Shown: positions 10,497 to 18,734 of the stretch, piece by piece
Numbering within the stretch: the first letter of the stretch is position 1
Layout of the letters: the number at the start of each line of letters is the position of its first letter
DNA from: Phycisphaera sp.
GTDB taxonomy: Bacteria; Planctomycetota; Phycisphaerae; Phycisphaerales; Zrk34
DNA length: 64,000 nt
NCBI GenBank assembly: GCA_016125285.1
Contig: WGMA01000027.1
Span: 62,001 to 126,000, forward strand
Direction of reading: 5' to 3'
The notes under the pieces: model-generated
What the model was told of the DNA's origin: nothing
Seen by the model: the letters and a program-made list of their open reading frames with translations, nothing else
Database searches by the model: none
Program-made: the position numbers and the translations under genes

Positions 10497-11195
10497 ATGG
10501 CCAATAACCACCGCACGTGTCAGGTCTGCGGAAAGAGCCTGCCCGCCAACCAGCTCATTCACGCGGCGGTCATCCGGCCGGCGATCGTTGACGTCATCCG
10601 CCGCGAGGTCCCGCAGTGGTCCGACGACGGCGACATCTGCCTCAACGACCTCAATCAGTTCCGCAACCGTTACATCCAGAACATCCTTGAAAGCGAAAAG
10701 GGCGAGCTGACGGACCTCGAGGACGAGGTCCTTCAGAGCCTGATGGATCACGACATCCTCGCCAGCAACGTTGAAGAGGAAATCGAGGAGGCGGTCACGT
10801 TCGGCGAGCGGCTCTCGGATCGCATGGCGAGCTTCGGCGGCAGCTGGGCGTTCATCATCGTCTTCGCGTGTGTGATGCTCGCCTGGATCACGCTCAATTC
10901 CGTCACGCTGTTGTCGCGCCCGTTTGATCCGTTTCCTTACATCCTGCTGAACCTCGTGTTGTCCTGCCTGGCCGCGATCCAGGCGCCCGTGATCATGATG
11001 AGCCAGAACCGCCAGGAAGCGAAGGACCGTCTGCGTTCACAGCACGACTACCAGGTGAACCTCAAGGCGGAGCTCGAAATCCGCCAACTCCATCAGAAGG
11101 TCGACCACCTGCTTTCGCATCAGTGGGAGCGCCTCGTCGAGATCCAGCGGGTTCAGCTTGAGCTGATGAACGATTTACGCAATCGTAAGGGGTGA
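10497..11195 (+). CDS. DUF1003 membrane protein with N-terminal CxxC
   Basis: The product has 232 residues. It opens with CQVCGKSLP, a possible metal-binding knuckle. Acidic helices follow (LTDLEDEVLQSLMDHDIL), then the DUF1003 core: the amphipathic FGERLSDRMASFGGSW, two membrane spans (FIIVFACVMLAWITL and YILLNLVLSCLAAIQAPVIMMS), and the conserved NRQEAKDRLRSQHDY segment leading into a C-terminal coiled coil. DUF1003 proteins have no settled function. An AAGGTG ribosome site precedes the ATG. It lies 44 nt after the CDF-like gene on the same strand. Confidence 0.88.
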   Translation: MANNHRTCQVCGKSLPANQLIHAAVIRPAIVDVIRREVPQWSDDGDICLNDLNQFRNRYIQNILESEKGELTDLEDEVLQSLMDHDILASNVEEEIEEAVTFGERLSDRMASFGGSWAFIIVFACVMLAWITLNSVTLLSRPFDPFPYILLNLVLSCLAAIQAPVIMMSQNRQEAKDRLRSQHDYQVNLKAELEIRQLHQKVDHLLSHQWERLVEIQRVQLELMNDLRNRKG

Positions 11196-11259
11196 CGGCG
11201 GACCGTCCGCGCAAACGCCGCTGCGCGCATCACCGGGGCCATCTATTTGGGAGTTTTCA

Positions 11260-11640
11260 TTGTCTTACAAGCTGACGCCGCAGGAGGGCCGACCGTATCT
11301 GGTCTGGCACGAAGCGATCGCACGTTTCGCCGAGCACTTCGCTTACGTGTCGATCGATCGCCATCGCGGCGCCGAGCAGGCCGACCGCATCATGGATCGC
11401 CTCAAGGAGATCGACGCCCCGGCCGAGGCGATCGACGCGCTGCTCGCGCGGCGCGGACACGCGGCGTCGGTCACCGTTGCCGACGACCTGGCGTCGAAGA
11501 CCGCGTTTCTGTCTTTTCTGTTGATGCCCGATCGCGAGATCTACATCGCGTATTTCTCTGCGGATCACGAACGCGACAGCGCTCCGCTGCTCGCGAAGCT
11601 CGCGGCGGCGCTGGAGTATGAGGTTGTTGAGACGTCATGA
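11260..11640 (+). CDS. Small soluble protein of unknown function
   Basis: The 126-residue product is not recognised. The start is TTG (11260), chosen because GGGAG sits seven bases upstream and no in-frame ATG lies near the beginning. It is predicted soluble, alternating helices (ADRIMDRLKEIDAPAEAIDALLARRG) with strands (TAFLSFLLMPDREIYIAYFS), like a small alpha/beta domain. There is no signal peptide and no Cys. Codon use matches the neighbours. It may be the last gene of the prmC group, 64 nt after the DUF1003 gene. Confidence 0.6.
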   Translation: MSYKLTPQEGRPYLVWHEAIARFAEHFAYVSIDRHRGAEQADRIMDRLKEIDAPAEAIDALLARRGHAASVTVADDLASKTAFLSFLLMPDREIYIAYFSADHERDSAPLLAKLAAALEYEVVETS

Positions 11641-11650
11641 TTCGGGGTGG

Positions 11651-11675
11651 CACTGACAAGCGTAGCTTGTCAGTG
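11651..11675. repeat. 10-bp perfect palindrome after the small ORF
   Basis: CACTGACAAG, a five-base loop (CGTAG), then CTTGTCAGTG. It starts 10 nt after the stop at 11640. There is no T-run, so it is not a classic terminator; it could be a 3'-end stabilising hairpin or a repeat unit. Confidence 0.7.
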
Positions 11676-11698
11676 GAGATGTGCGGATGGCGTGTGGC

Positions 11699-11739
11699 TT
11701 TCCCTCACCCTCGCCCTCGCCCGGTGGGAGAGGGAAATG
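11699..11739. repeat. CCCTC / GGGAGAGGG palindromic repeat, copy 1
   Basis: CCCTCACCCTCGCCCTCGCC followed by GGTGGGAGAGGGAAA forms a hairpin between two convergent genes. Reverse-complemented, it closely matches the copy at 21402-21440. Related copies lie at 43677-43715 and 62483-62611. Confidence 0.75.
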
Positions 11740-11757
11740 GCGCGAGGACTCACGGCG

Positions 11758-13125
11758 TTACAGCAAGTCGCGGATCGGCTCGCCGTAGTCGATCGCGGGG
11801 ACGGGGCGACCTGCGTGGTCGAGGAACTGCGTGTGGGGGTCGACGCCGAGCACGTGGTAGATGGTGGCGTGCATGTCGCCGACGGTCAGCGGGTTGTCGC
11901 GGGGTTCTTCGCCTTTGGCGTCGGTCGAGCCGACGATCACGCCGTTGCGCAGCCCGCCGCCGGCCATGACGACGGACATCGAGTTGCCCCAGTGGTCGCG
12001 GCCGGGCGTGCCGTTGCCCGAGCCGTCGTTCATCTTCGGCGTCCGGCTGAACTCGCCGCAGACCATGACCATGATCTTGTCGGTGAGGCCGCGCTGGGCG
12101 AGGTCGGTGAACAGGGCGGCGAGGGCCTGGTCGAGCGGCGGGAGCATGCGCTCCATGCCTTCCTGCAGGTTCCAGTGGTGGTCCCAGCCGCCGGAGTGGA
12201 CGGTGACGAAGGTGCAGCCGGCCTCGGCGAGGCGACGGGCGAGCAGGCAGGACTGGCCGAACGTGTTGCGTCCGTAGAGTTCGCGGGTGGCGTTGTCTTC
12301 GGCGGCGATGTCGAACGCGGCCTGCGCGGCCGGGCCGGTGACCATCTCCCATGCGGACTGCTCGAAGCGATCGAGCGTGTCCATGACGCCGGTGGTGTCG
12401 GCGGCGCGCTGCAGGCTGTCCATGTGACGCAGCAGCGTGCGGCGGTCTTCGAGGCGCTGGACGGACATGCCGCCTGGCAGGTTGAGGTTCTGGACCTTGA
12501 AGTTGGGGCTGTTGGGGTCGCCGTTGGTTTCGAACGGGTTGTAGGCCGGTCCGAGGTAGTGGGCGCCGAAGTAGCCGGGTCGCAGACCGACGGACGAGGC
12601 GTAGGGCACGGCGGTGTACGCGGGCAGGCCGGGGCGCCGCGAGCCGAGCACGGCGGAGGAGATCGCGCTGATGCCGGGGTACTTGATCGACGTGTTGCCG
12701 CCGTTGGCGCCGCCGCGGCTGGTGAGCATGCGGTGGGCGCCGCCGAAGTGGTCGCCGTCGTTGTGCGCGATGGAACGGACGATGGAGAATTTGTCGGCGA
12801 CCTTCGCCTGCTTCGGGAACATCTCGGTGATGTCGATGCCGGGGACGTTGGTCTTGATGGGGCTCCAGATGCCGCGGTACTCGGCGGCGGCGTCGGGCTT
12901 CATGTCCCACAGGTCGAGGTGGCTGGGCCCGCCGTCGAGCCAGACGAGGATGACACGCGTGTCCTTCTTCGCCGCGCGGCCGTTGGGTCCGCCGCCGGCC
13001 TCGGCCGCGCGCAGCACGTCGGCCAGTCCGACCGACGCCAGCCCCGCGACGCCCGCCTGCACGAACGTCCGCCGCGACAATCCGTCGCAGTACCTGCCCG
13101 TGGCGCCCGCTTCGATTCTGAACAT
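11758..13125 (-). CDS. DUF1501 family exported protein (Tat signal)
   Basis: The 455-residue product belongs to the DUF1501 family, which is abundant in planctomycetes and distantly related to sulfatases and alkaline phosphatases. The Tat signal LSRRTFVQAGVAGLASVGL is near residue 19. Conserved blocks are VILVWLDGGPSHLDLWDMKP, IVRSIAHNDGDHFGGAH, SGGWDHHWN and GRDHWGNSMSVVMAGGG, which carry the Asp/His pattern expected of a metal site. A GTG 15 nt upstream is possible, but GAGGG eight bases before the ATG at 13125 favours this start. In planctomycetes these genes often sit beside DUF1549/DUF1553 cytochrome genes; none is present here. The enzymatic activity is unproven. Confidence 0.9.
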   Translation of the reverse strand: MFRIEAGATGRYCDGLSRRTFVQAGVAGLASVGLADVLRAAEAGGGPNGRAAKKDTRVILVWLDGGPSHLDLWDMKPDAAAEYRGIWSPIKTNVPGIDITEMFPKQAKVADKFSIVRSIAHNDGDHFGGAHRMLTSRGGANGGNTSIKYPGISAISSAVLGSRRPGLPAYTAVPYASSVGLRPGYFGAHYLGPAYNPFETNGDPNSPNFKVQNLNLPGGMSVQRLEDRRTLLRHMDSLQRAADTTGVMDTLDRFEQSAWEMVTGPAAQAAFDIAAEDNATRELYGRNTFGQSCLLARRLAEAGCTFVTVHSGGWDHHWNLQEGMERMLPPLDQALAALFTDLAQRGLTDKIMVMVCGEFSRTPKMNDGSGNGTPGRDHWGNSMSVVMAGGGLRNGVIVGSTDAKGEEPRDNPLTVGDMHATIYHVLGVDPHTQFLDHAGRPVPAIDYGEPIRDLL

Positions 13126-13229
13126 GCCCAAAGCCCTCACAGGGAGACCAGCCCGGAACCGGGCAGCACCCGCTGCTCAATCACTATATTGATCGAGTCA
13201 GGCGTTCGGCTACGGGTCAGCGCAAGAGA

Positions 13230-14837
13230 TTATTTCTGGGGCTTGTCCGCCGGTTTGACGTCGGCAGTGGCGTCTTGGGGGTCGTCGCCGTCACCGGCCT
13301 TGCTTTCAGCTTTGCCGTCGCGCTCGGCATCGTGCTTCTTGTTGTCTTCCAAGACTTTAGCGACGTGCTGGCGGAGGTCGTAGAGGCGCTGGGCGACAAT
13401 CTTGTCGCGGTTGTTCACCTGCTCGGTGATCTCGCCGCGGAGGTTTTCGAGCCGCTGCTCGATCTGGGCGATCTCGTGCTCGCGGAGGTCGAACCGCAGC
13501 TCGACGATGTCCGCGAGCAGCTTGCGGAGCTTGGTGTCGATCTCCTCCCGCTGCTTTTCGTCCTTGCCGGCGTGCTGGAGCCGGTCGGCCTGTTTGCTGA
13601 TCTTGTGCTGCAGCTGCTGGGCGTTGGCCATGATGCGGCCGGCCTCGGGGTCGTCCTCCCGCTGGGCGATCCGCGGCATCACCTTCTGGCGGATGCGCGA
13701 CAGCGTGCGGTGAAACATCATCGGGTTGTTCTTGCGCAGATCGGCGAGGCGGTCGGCCAGCTCGGGGTCCTTCTGACGGATGTAGTCCAGCATCTTGTCG
13801 ATCTGGGCGTCGTCCAGCTCGCCCTTGCCGGCGTTGGGGCGGTCGGGCCGATCGTTGTCCGCGTGATCCTTGCCGGGGTGATTGTCGGCGCGGTCGGCGG
13901 GGCGGGGCTGCTTGTCGTCACGCCCGGCGTTGGGGCCGGGGTGGGGGCGATCGGCCGGGGCGTCGCCGTCGTGTCGCAGCAGGTCCTTCGGCGGATCGAG
14001 GTAGACGGGCATGACGCGGTCGACGTTTCCGCCGATCACTTCCTTCGCCAGGTCGTCGACGATCTGGTCGCGCATCTCGCGGTGATCGGCGAGCTGGCGG
14101 CGGAGCATGTCGATGCGTTTCTCGATCTTCGTCAGCTCGTGCCGCCGCCGATCGATCGACGTGTCGAACGCCTGCTCGCCGAGCCGCTGCACCTGCGACT
14201 TGAGTTCGTCGGTCTGGTCCGGCGGGGCGGTGAGCATCTGCTTGGTCTTGCCCCACGCGGCGTTGCGGAGCTGGGCCTCGATCGCGCGGTAGCGGTAGCC
14301 CTCGGGGTCGCGATGCGACTCGACGGCGGCCTCGCGGATGCGGTTGGCGATGCCGGGCGTCTTGGTCAGCAGGCGTCGGAACTGATCGGGGTTGCGTTCG
14401 CGCAGCTCGCTGAGCTTGTTGGCGAACGCGGGCGCCACGCCGCGGAGGGCGTCGAGGCCCTGGTCGATCTGCTGATCGGTCAGCGGCTCGGGGGCGGCGT
14501 CGGGCTTCTCGTCGGACTTGTCGTCGCGTCGGGCGTCGGGCTTGAGCACCGGCTTGCCGTCGAGGCGAACCTTCGCGTCGCCGGGGCGGTCTGGTCGGTC
14601 GGCGTGGTCGGCCTTGGCGTCGGGCTTCGGCGTGTCACCCTTGTTCGCCTGGGCGTGGGTGGGGGTGACCGCGACGGCCAACACCGTAGCGGCGAGCGTC
14701 AGCGCGAGCGTGATGCGCCACGGCCGCGTCGTGCGTGACGTGCTCGTGGCGCGCGTGACATATGGCGTGGACGGGGTCTGCACGTCCGGCCGCGGGGATG
14801 CGGTCGGCGTAGCGGGTTGTTGGCGTATGCGGGTCAT
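13230..14837 (-). CDS. Exported charged coiled-coil protein with internal duplication
   Basis: The 535-residue product has a long basic N-terminus, a hydrophobic export or anchor segment (ITLALTLAATVLAVAV) and then an Asp/Lys/Pro-rich mature region. Two copies of one module are visible: LTDQQIDQGLDALRGVAPAF...LSELRERNPDQFRRLL, and LDDAQIDKMLDYIRQKDPEL...LADLRKNNPMMFHRTL. Each is followed by a heptad-rich coiled coil (KIEKRIDMLRRQLADHREM and IAQIEQRLENLRGEI). A GGGAGG ribosome site precedes the ATG. It is the last gene of the ECF sigma operon, 30 nt after the putative anti-sigma gene. By position it may act in an envelope-stress response, for example as a periplasmic sensor; this is inference. 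Confidence 0.8.
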   Translation of the reverse strand: MTRIRQQPATPTASPRPDVQTPSTPYVTRATSTSRTTRPWRITLALTLAATVLAVAVTPTHAQANKGDTPKPDAKADHADRPDRPGDAKVRLDGKPVLKPDARRDDKSDEKPDAAPEPLTDQQIDQGLDALRGVAPAFANKLSELRERNPDQFRRLLTKTPGIANRIREAAVESHRDPEGYRYRAIEAQLRNAAWGKTKQMLTAPPDQTDELKSQVQRLGEQAFDTSIDRRRHELTKIEKRIDMLRRQLADHREMRDQIVDDLAKEVIGGNVDRVMPVYLDPPKDLLRHDGDAPADRPHPGPNAGRDDKQPRPADRADNHPGKDHADNDRPDRPNAGKGELDDAQIDKMLDYIRQKDPELADRLADLRKNNPMMFHRTLSRIRQKVMPRIAQREDDPEAGRIMANAQQLQHKISKQADRLQHAGKDEKQREEIDTKLRKLLADIVELRFDLREHEIAQIEQRLENLRGEITEQVNNRDKIVAQRLYDLRQHVAKVLEDNKKHDAERDGKAESKAGDGDDPQDATADVKPADKPQK

Positions 14838-14867
14838 GGCTGGGCCTCCCGCGAAAGATGGGAGGCG

Positions 14868-15686
14868 TTAGAACGATCCGAGCTCCGCTTCGAGCAGCGA
14901 CAACTCGTTGGTGATGTCGTCGTTGCCGCTCAGCAGCGGGTCGGTATACGGTGAGGTCTGAACGATGGCCTCGGTGTGGTGCATGTCCGCGGCGAGGTTC
15001 ATGATCTGCGTGTCGAGCTGCGTGGGGCTGCCGTTCAGCGAGTCGGCGAAGCGGTCGACCTCGCGCTCCAGCGCGGCGAACGTCGGATCGGGCGCCTCGG
15101 CGTGGGGCAGCTCGGCGTACTGATACAGCCACCAGCCGGCGCTGACGCCCATGACGATCGCCGCGGCCATCGACACGCGACGCACCCACGTGGTGAACCC
15201 GATGCGTGCGAGGACGACGGGGTCCCTGCGGCCGGCGACCTCGGGCATCGCCTCGCCCATCGCCATCGCCGCGTCGACCGCGCCGACCACTTCACGCTCG
15301 TGATCGCCGAGCTTGCTCGACGTCGCGGCGAGGATGCGATCGCTCAGTCCGGCGGGCGCAGCGGCCTTCATCGACTGCGACAGATTCGCGTCGAGAGCGG
15401 TCAGTTCTTCGTCGAGGTAGTGGGGCAGGCTGGTGACGGTCGCCTGGTAGACCTTGGCGGACAGGTCGGCGGGGATGTCGGCGGAGAGTTCGCGACGGAG
15501 GACCTGTTCGATTTCTTGCAGTTCGGAGCCGGGCGTGACGTAGGGGAGGTGCCCGACGGTCTGATCGTAGATGCGCTGGACAAGGTGAGCGGGGGCGGCG
15601 GTCTTTAACGCGTCGCTGAGCACGGCGTCGAGCACGTGCAGCTCCGGGTCGAGTCCGAATTGTCTGTTACCGTTTGGCCGCATCAT
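14868..15686 (-). CDS. Single-span membrane protein, putative anti-sigma factor with three N-terminal repeats
   Basis: The 272-residue product starts 28 nt after the sigma gene ends. The N-terminal half holds three similar units of about 45 residues, each of the form L-x-E-x2-LD/L-x2-L...APA-x-L-x2-R/K-I/V-x3-T...LP: LHVLDAVLSDALKTAAPAHL, IEQVLRRELSADIPADLSAK and LTALDANLSQSMKAAAPAGL. One membrane span follows (VSMAAAIVMGVSAGWWLYQY), then an acidic C-terminal domain of about 90 residues on the other side. There is no zinc-binding HxxxCxxC motif, so this is not a ZAS-type anti-sigma. The role is inferred from the operon and topology. Confidence 0.7.
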   Translation of the reverse strand: MMRPNGNRQFGLDPELHVLDAVLSDALKTAAPAHLVQRIYDQTVGHLPYVTPGSELQEIEQVLRRELSADIPADLSAKVYQATVTSLPHYLDEELTALDANLSQSMKAAAPAGLSDRILAATSSKLGDHEREVVGAVDAAMAMGEAMPEVAGRRDPVVLARIGFTTWVRRVSMAAAIVMGVSAGWWLYQYAELPHAEAPDPTFAALEREVDRFADSLNGSPTQLDTQIMNLAADMHHTEAIVQTSPYTDPLLSGNDDITNELSLLEAELGSF

Positions 15687-15714
15687 CTTGATTCTACCAG
15701 TTTCTCGGCGCCCG

Positions 15715-16284
15715 TCAGGCGGTTTCCTGACTCTGTTCCAGCAGGGTTCGCAGTTTCTTAAGTGCTCGATGGCTCCTTGCCAGCACGGTGCCCAGCGGTT
15801 GCTCGAGCGCTTCGGCGATCTGTGCGAAGCTGAGCTCGGCGGTGTACCGCATGTACAGCACCTCTCGGTCGGCCTCGGGCAGCTGAGCGATTGCGGTGTG
15901 GAGCTTGTCGTGCTCCTCCTGCGTGTCCATTCGGTCCCCGGGCATCGGCCCGTTGCTCGTCTGTCCCACGGCCTCCGGCGGGGTCTCGGCGAAGTCCATC
16001 GTGGACGCCTGCCGTTTACGCCGCCTCATCTCGTCCCTCAACCGATTGATCGCGATACGAAAAAGCCACGATTCAAATCGGCCTTGCTCGTCGTAGTCGG
16101 GCAGCTTGCTGACGATCTTCACGAACGTGGCCTGGGTGATCTCTTCAGCGAGCTCCGCATTGCGGCACTGCCTCAGCAGCAGCCCGTAGACCCGGCCCGA
16201 GTAATCCTCGACCAGCTCGCGCCACGCCGCCTGATCGCCTTCGATCGCGGCCCGCAATGTCTGATCGATGCCTCGCTCGGCCAT
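15715..16284 (-). CDS. ECF-type RNA polymerase sigma factor
   Basis: The 189-residue protein has the two sigma domains of the extracytoplasmic-function family. Region 2 is YSGRVYGLLLRQCRNAELAE...FVKIVSKL...FESWLFRIAINRLRDEMRRR. Region 4 is LPEADREVLYMRYTAELSFA...EQPLGTVLARSHRALKKLRTLL, a helix-turn-helix for the -35 element. It lies first in an operon with a membrane protein and an exported coiled-coil protein, a common arrangement for signal-controlled sigma factors. AGGTGTAGAG serves as the ribosome site. On the same strand, TATAAT at 16473-16468 could start its message with a leader of about 175 nt, so housekeeping transcription is likely. Confidence 0.93.
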   Translation of the reverse strand: MAERGIDQTLRAAIEGDQAAWRELVEDYSGRVYGLLLRQCRNAELAEEITQATFVKIVSKLPDYDEQGRFESWLFRIAINRLRDEMRRRKRQASTMDFAETPPEAVGQTSNGPMPGDRMDTQEEHDKLHTAIAQLPEADREVLYMRYTAELSFAQIAEALEQPLGTVLARSHRALKKLRTLLEQSQETA

Positions 16285-16426
16285 CTCTACACCTGTTCAA
16301 CGGAGACCCGTGTTCGCTTATTGCATCAACCCCAAGCTGTCCACCGAGGGGTTCGCAAAATGTCCGGGTTATCCAGCCCGGCGCTAAAGTCCTGTCACGC
16401 CCCGGCCCGGCTCTTCATACAATAAC

Positions 16427-16523
16427 GGCGAAACCACCGCGTTTTCGCCACCGATAAGGCCGCGTGCATTATACCCTTATCAACCCGAAAAACATTGATC
16501 GTCATTCGGGGTCGGGTTATACT
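16427..16523. promoter_or_regulatory. Divergent promoter region between the sigma operon and the ilvB leader
   Basis: On the plus strand, TTGATC (16495-16500), a 17-nt spacer and TATACT (16518-16523) form a near-consensus promoter eight bases before the ATG of a short ORF. On the minus strand a perfect TATAAT occupies 16473-16468. A palindrome (GGCGAAA ... TTTTCGCC, 16427-16449) would lie in the leader of the minus transcript. TACAAT at 16418-16423 on the plus strand is another possible -10 box. Confidence 0.6.
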
Positions 16524-16531
16524 GTTCGACG

Positions 16532-16633
16532 ATGTATCTGATCGACGCACTATGGCGACTACTCTTCGGCACGCCGCTATTCAAGCGGGTACCGGTCGCC
16601 GTACGGCGGCGGGCCCCGCGAATTACCAAGTGA
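16532..16633 (+). CDS. 33-residue leaderless ORF upstream of ilvB, possible leader peptide
   Basis: The ORF starts MYLIDALWRLLFGTPL, continues basic, and stops at TGA (16631-16633). A near-consensus promoter ends eight bases before the ATG, so translation would begin at the mRNA 5' end. Five of the first 16 codons are Leu, three of them CTA, and two of the three Val codons are GTA; both look rare in the flanking GC-rich genes. Leu/Val/Ile control codons are expected in leader peptides of branched-chain amino-acid operons, and ilvB follows 121 nt later. I found no T-run terminator between them, so classical attenuation is not shown. It could instead be an independent microprotein. Confidence 0.5.
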   Translation: MYLIDALWRLLFGTPLFKRVPVAVRRRAPRITK

Positions 16634-16754
16634 GCGGCCTGCCACCCGCGCCCCAGGCGCACGCCGGCGTCATTGCACGCCTCCATCCACATGAACCGAT
16701 ACAACCTCCGAGCCCTCACCTTCATGGGCCGGACTTAGCTATGAGAGCCACCCG
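16634..16754 (+). promoter_or_regulatory. Intervening leader of ilvB
   Basis: The region holds short stems (GCGCC-CCA-GGCGC near 16650; GCCC...GGGC near 16712-16731) and a 15-codon ORF at 16691-16738 (MNRYNLRALTFMGRT). A minimal ORF (ATG AGA GCC ACC CGA TGA, 16741-16758) has a stop that overlaps the ilvB ATG. Translational coupling or a regulatory leader is plausible, but no defined riboswitch is recognised. Confidence 0.35.
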
Positions 16755-18581
16755 ATGAGTACCGCAAAGACCAACACCGGAATCGACACCACCCACCCCG
16801 CCGCCACCACCGACAAGTACCACGGCATGAACGGCGCGCAGGTCTTCCACGAGCTCATGGTCGAGCACAACGTGGAGGCCATGTTCGGATACCCCGGCGG
16901 CGCGATCCTTCCGGTGTTCGACGCTATCCATGAAACCAAGCAGTTCAAGTTCATCCTCACCCGTCACGAGCAGGGCGCCGGTCACATGGCCGAGGGTTAC
17001 GCCCGCGTGACCGGCAAGCCGGGCGTCGTCCTTGTGACGTCCGGCCCGGGCGCGACGAACACCGTCACGCCCCTGCAGGACGCGAACATGGACGGCACCC
17101 CGCTGATCGTCTTCTGCGGACAGGTCGCCACCGGCGCCATCGGCTCCGACGCGTTCCAGGAGGCCGACGTCACCGGCATCACCCGCGCCTGCACCAAGTG
17201 GAACGTGCTGGTCAAGAACGTCCACGAGTTGCCGCAGCGCATCAACGAGGCGTTCCACATCGCCACGACCGGTCGGCCCGGCCCCGTCGTCGTCGACCTG
17301 CCGAAGGACGTGACCGGCGCGATGCGCATCAACCGTCCCGTCTGCGCCGCGCCGCAGCTGCCCGGCTACCACATCCGTGAGCTGGGCACGAGCGATCAGC
17401 TCGCCCGCGCCGCGGAGATGATCAACAACGCCAGGCGGCCGATCATCTACGCCGGTCAGGGCGTCGTGCTGTCGCACGCGTCGGAGCTGATGCGTGAGAT
17501 GGCGATCTCCGGCAACATCCCCGTGACCACGACGCTGCAGGGCCTCGGCTCGTTCGACGAGTCGCACCCGCTGTCGCTGCACATGCTCGGCATGCACGGC
17601 GCGGCCTACGCGAACTGGGCCATGCAGGAGGCCGACTGCATCATCGCCATCGGCGCCCGGTTCGACGACCGCATCACCGGCAACCTCGCCACGTTCGGCC
17701 GCTCCGCCCGCAAGGCCTCGGCCGAGGGGCGCGGCGGCATCATCCACTTCGACATCTCCCCCGAGCAGATCGGCAAGAACGTGCCGACCGACCTGGGCAT
17801 CGAGGGCGACGCCCGCAAGAACCTCGAGCTGCTGCTGCCGATGATCAAGCACGTCGAGCGCAACGAGTGGATCGAGCAGCTCGCCGAGTGGAAGCGCAAG
17901 TACCCGTTCGCGTTCCGCCCCGACGACCGCCCCGGCCACATGAAGCCGCAGCAGGTCGTTCAGGAGCTCTACAACCAGACGCAGGGCGAGGCGGTCATCG
18001 GCACCGGCGTCGGCCAGCACCAGATGTGGGCCGCGCAGTTCTACAACTTCAAGAACCCCCAGCAGTGGTTCACGTCCGGCGGCCTGGGCACGATGGGCTA
18101 CGGCGTCCCGGCCGCGATCGGCGCGAAGCTCGGCATGATGATCGAGGCCGAGAAGCACGGCAAGCAGGACCGCATCGTCGTCGACATTGACGGCGACGGC
18201 TCGTTCTGCATGACCGCCATGGAGATGGTCACCGCCGCGCAGTACGGCATCCCCGCGAAGATCATGCTGCTCAACAACGACTTCCAAGGCATGGTCAAGC
18301 AGTGGCAGGACCTGTTCTACGAAGAGCGCTACAGCCACACCGAGATGCACAACCCCGACTTCGTGAAGCTCGCCGAGGCGATGAACTGCAAGGGCATCCG
18401 CTGCACGTCCACCGCGGACCTGAAGGAAAAGATGGCCGAGTTCATCGCGTGCGACCAGCCGATCGTCGGCGAGTTCGTCGTCGAGAAGCACGAGCACGTC
18501 TGGCCGATGGTCCCCGCGGGCGCTAGCCTCGACGACATGAAGCTCGGCGTCGTCGGCGAGCTGGCCGAGGAGCGCGGCTGA
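16755..18581 (+). CDS. ilvB: Acetolactate synthase, large (catalytic) subunit
   Basis: The 608-residue thiamine-diphosphate enzyme condenses pyruvate with pyruvate or 2-oxobutyrate, the first common step of Val/Leu/Ile synthesis in the cytoplasm. Motifs in order are the N-terminal ThDP site with its catalytic Glu region (VEAMFGYPGGAILPVFDAI, LTRHEQGAGHMAEGYAR), the central FAD-type domain (IGARFDDRITGN), and the C-terminal ThDP motif DIDGDGSFCMTAMEMV...LLNNDFQGMV. Its length is slightly above the usual 560-590 because of a short polar N-terminus. No small subunit ilvN follows. Expression probably comes from the promoter at 16495-16523 through a leader carrying a short ORF. Confidence 0.95.
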   Translation: MSTAKTNTGIDTTHPAATTDKYHGMNGAQVFHELMVEHNVEAMFGYPGGAILPVFDAIHETKQFKFILTRHEQGAGHMAEGYARVTGKPGVVLVTSGPGATNTVTPLQDANMDGTPLIVFCGQVATGAIGSDAFQEADVTGITRACTKWNVLVKNVHELPQRINEAFHIATTGRPGPVVVDLPKDVTGAMRINRPVCAAPQLPGYHIRELGTSDQLARAAEMINNARRPIIYAGQGVVLSHASELMREMAISGNIPVTTTLQGLGSFDESHPLSLHMLGMHGAAYANWAMQEADCIIAIGARFDDRITGNLATFGRSARKASAEGRGGIIHFDISPEQIGKNVPTDLGIEGDARKNLELLLPMIKHVERNEWIEQLAEWKRKYPFAFRPDDRPGHMKPQQVVQELYNQTQGEAVIGTGVGQHQMWAAQFYNFKNPQQWFTSGGLGTMGYGVPAAIGAKLGMMIEAEKHGKQDRIVVDIDGDGSFCMTAMEMVTAAQYGIPAKIMLLNNDFQGMVKQWQDLFYEERYSHTEMHNPDFVKLAEAMNCKGIRCTSTADLKEKMAEFIACDQPIVGEFVVEKHEHVWPMVPAGASLDDMKLGVVGELAEERG

Positions 18582-18589
18582 GGCCAGGC

Positions 18590-18624
18590 GTCAGTGGTCA
18601 GGTTTCAGTAGTCAGTCATCAGAT
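18590..18624. repeat. Period-7 repeat array after ilvB
   Basis: Five contiguous heptamers, GTCAGTG GTCAGGT TTCAGTA GTCAGTC ATCAGAT, lie between the ilvB stop (18579-18581) and its terminator. This is one of several period-7 arrays at gene 3' ends in this window. Confidence 0.75.
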
Positions 18625-18657
18625 AAAAACCCCCGGCACATGTCGGGGGTTTTTCTT
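18625..18657 (+). terminator. Rho-independent terminator of ilvB
   Basis: AAAAACCCCCG, a short loop, then CGGGGGTTTTT, followed by CTTT. It is the only plus-strand terminator between ilvB and the next gene and may work in both directions. Confidence 0.9.
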
Positions 18658-18699
18658 TGACACGATATCGCTTGCCTCTGCGGTGATGACCGCCGCAAC

Positions 18700-18726
18700 T
18701 TGCAATACGCCGCGCATCCCTACAAT
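18700..18726 (+). promoter_or_regulatory. Promoter of the DUF2179-type gene, predicted leaderless
   Basis: TTGCAA (18700-18705), a short 15-nt spacer and TACAAT (18721-18726) end eight bases before the ATG at 18735. No ribosome site fits in between. The spacing from -10 to ATG is the same as at prmC. Confidence 0.55.
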
Positions 18727-18734
18727 GGGTCGGT

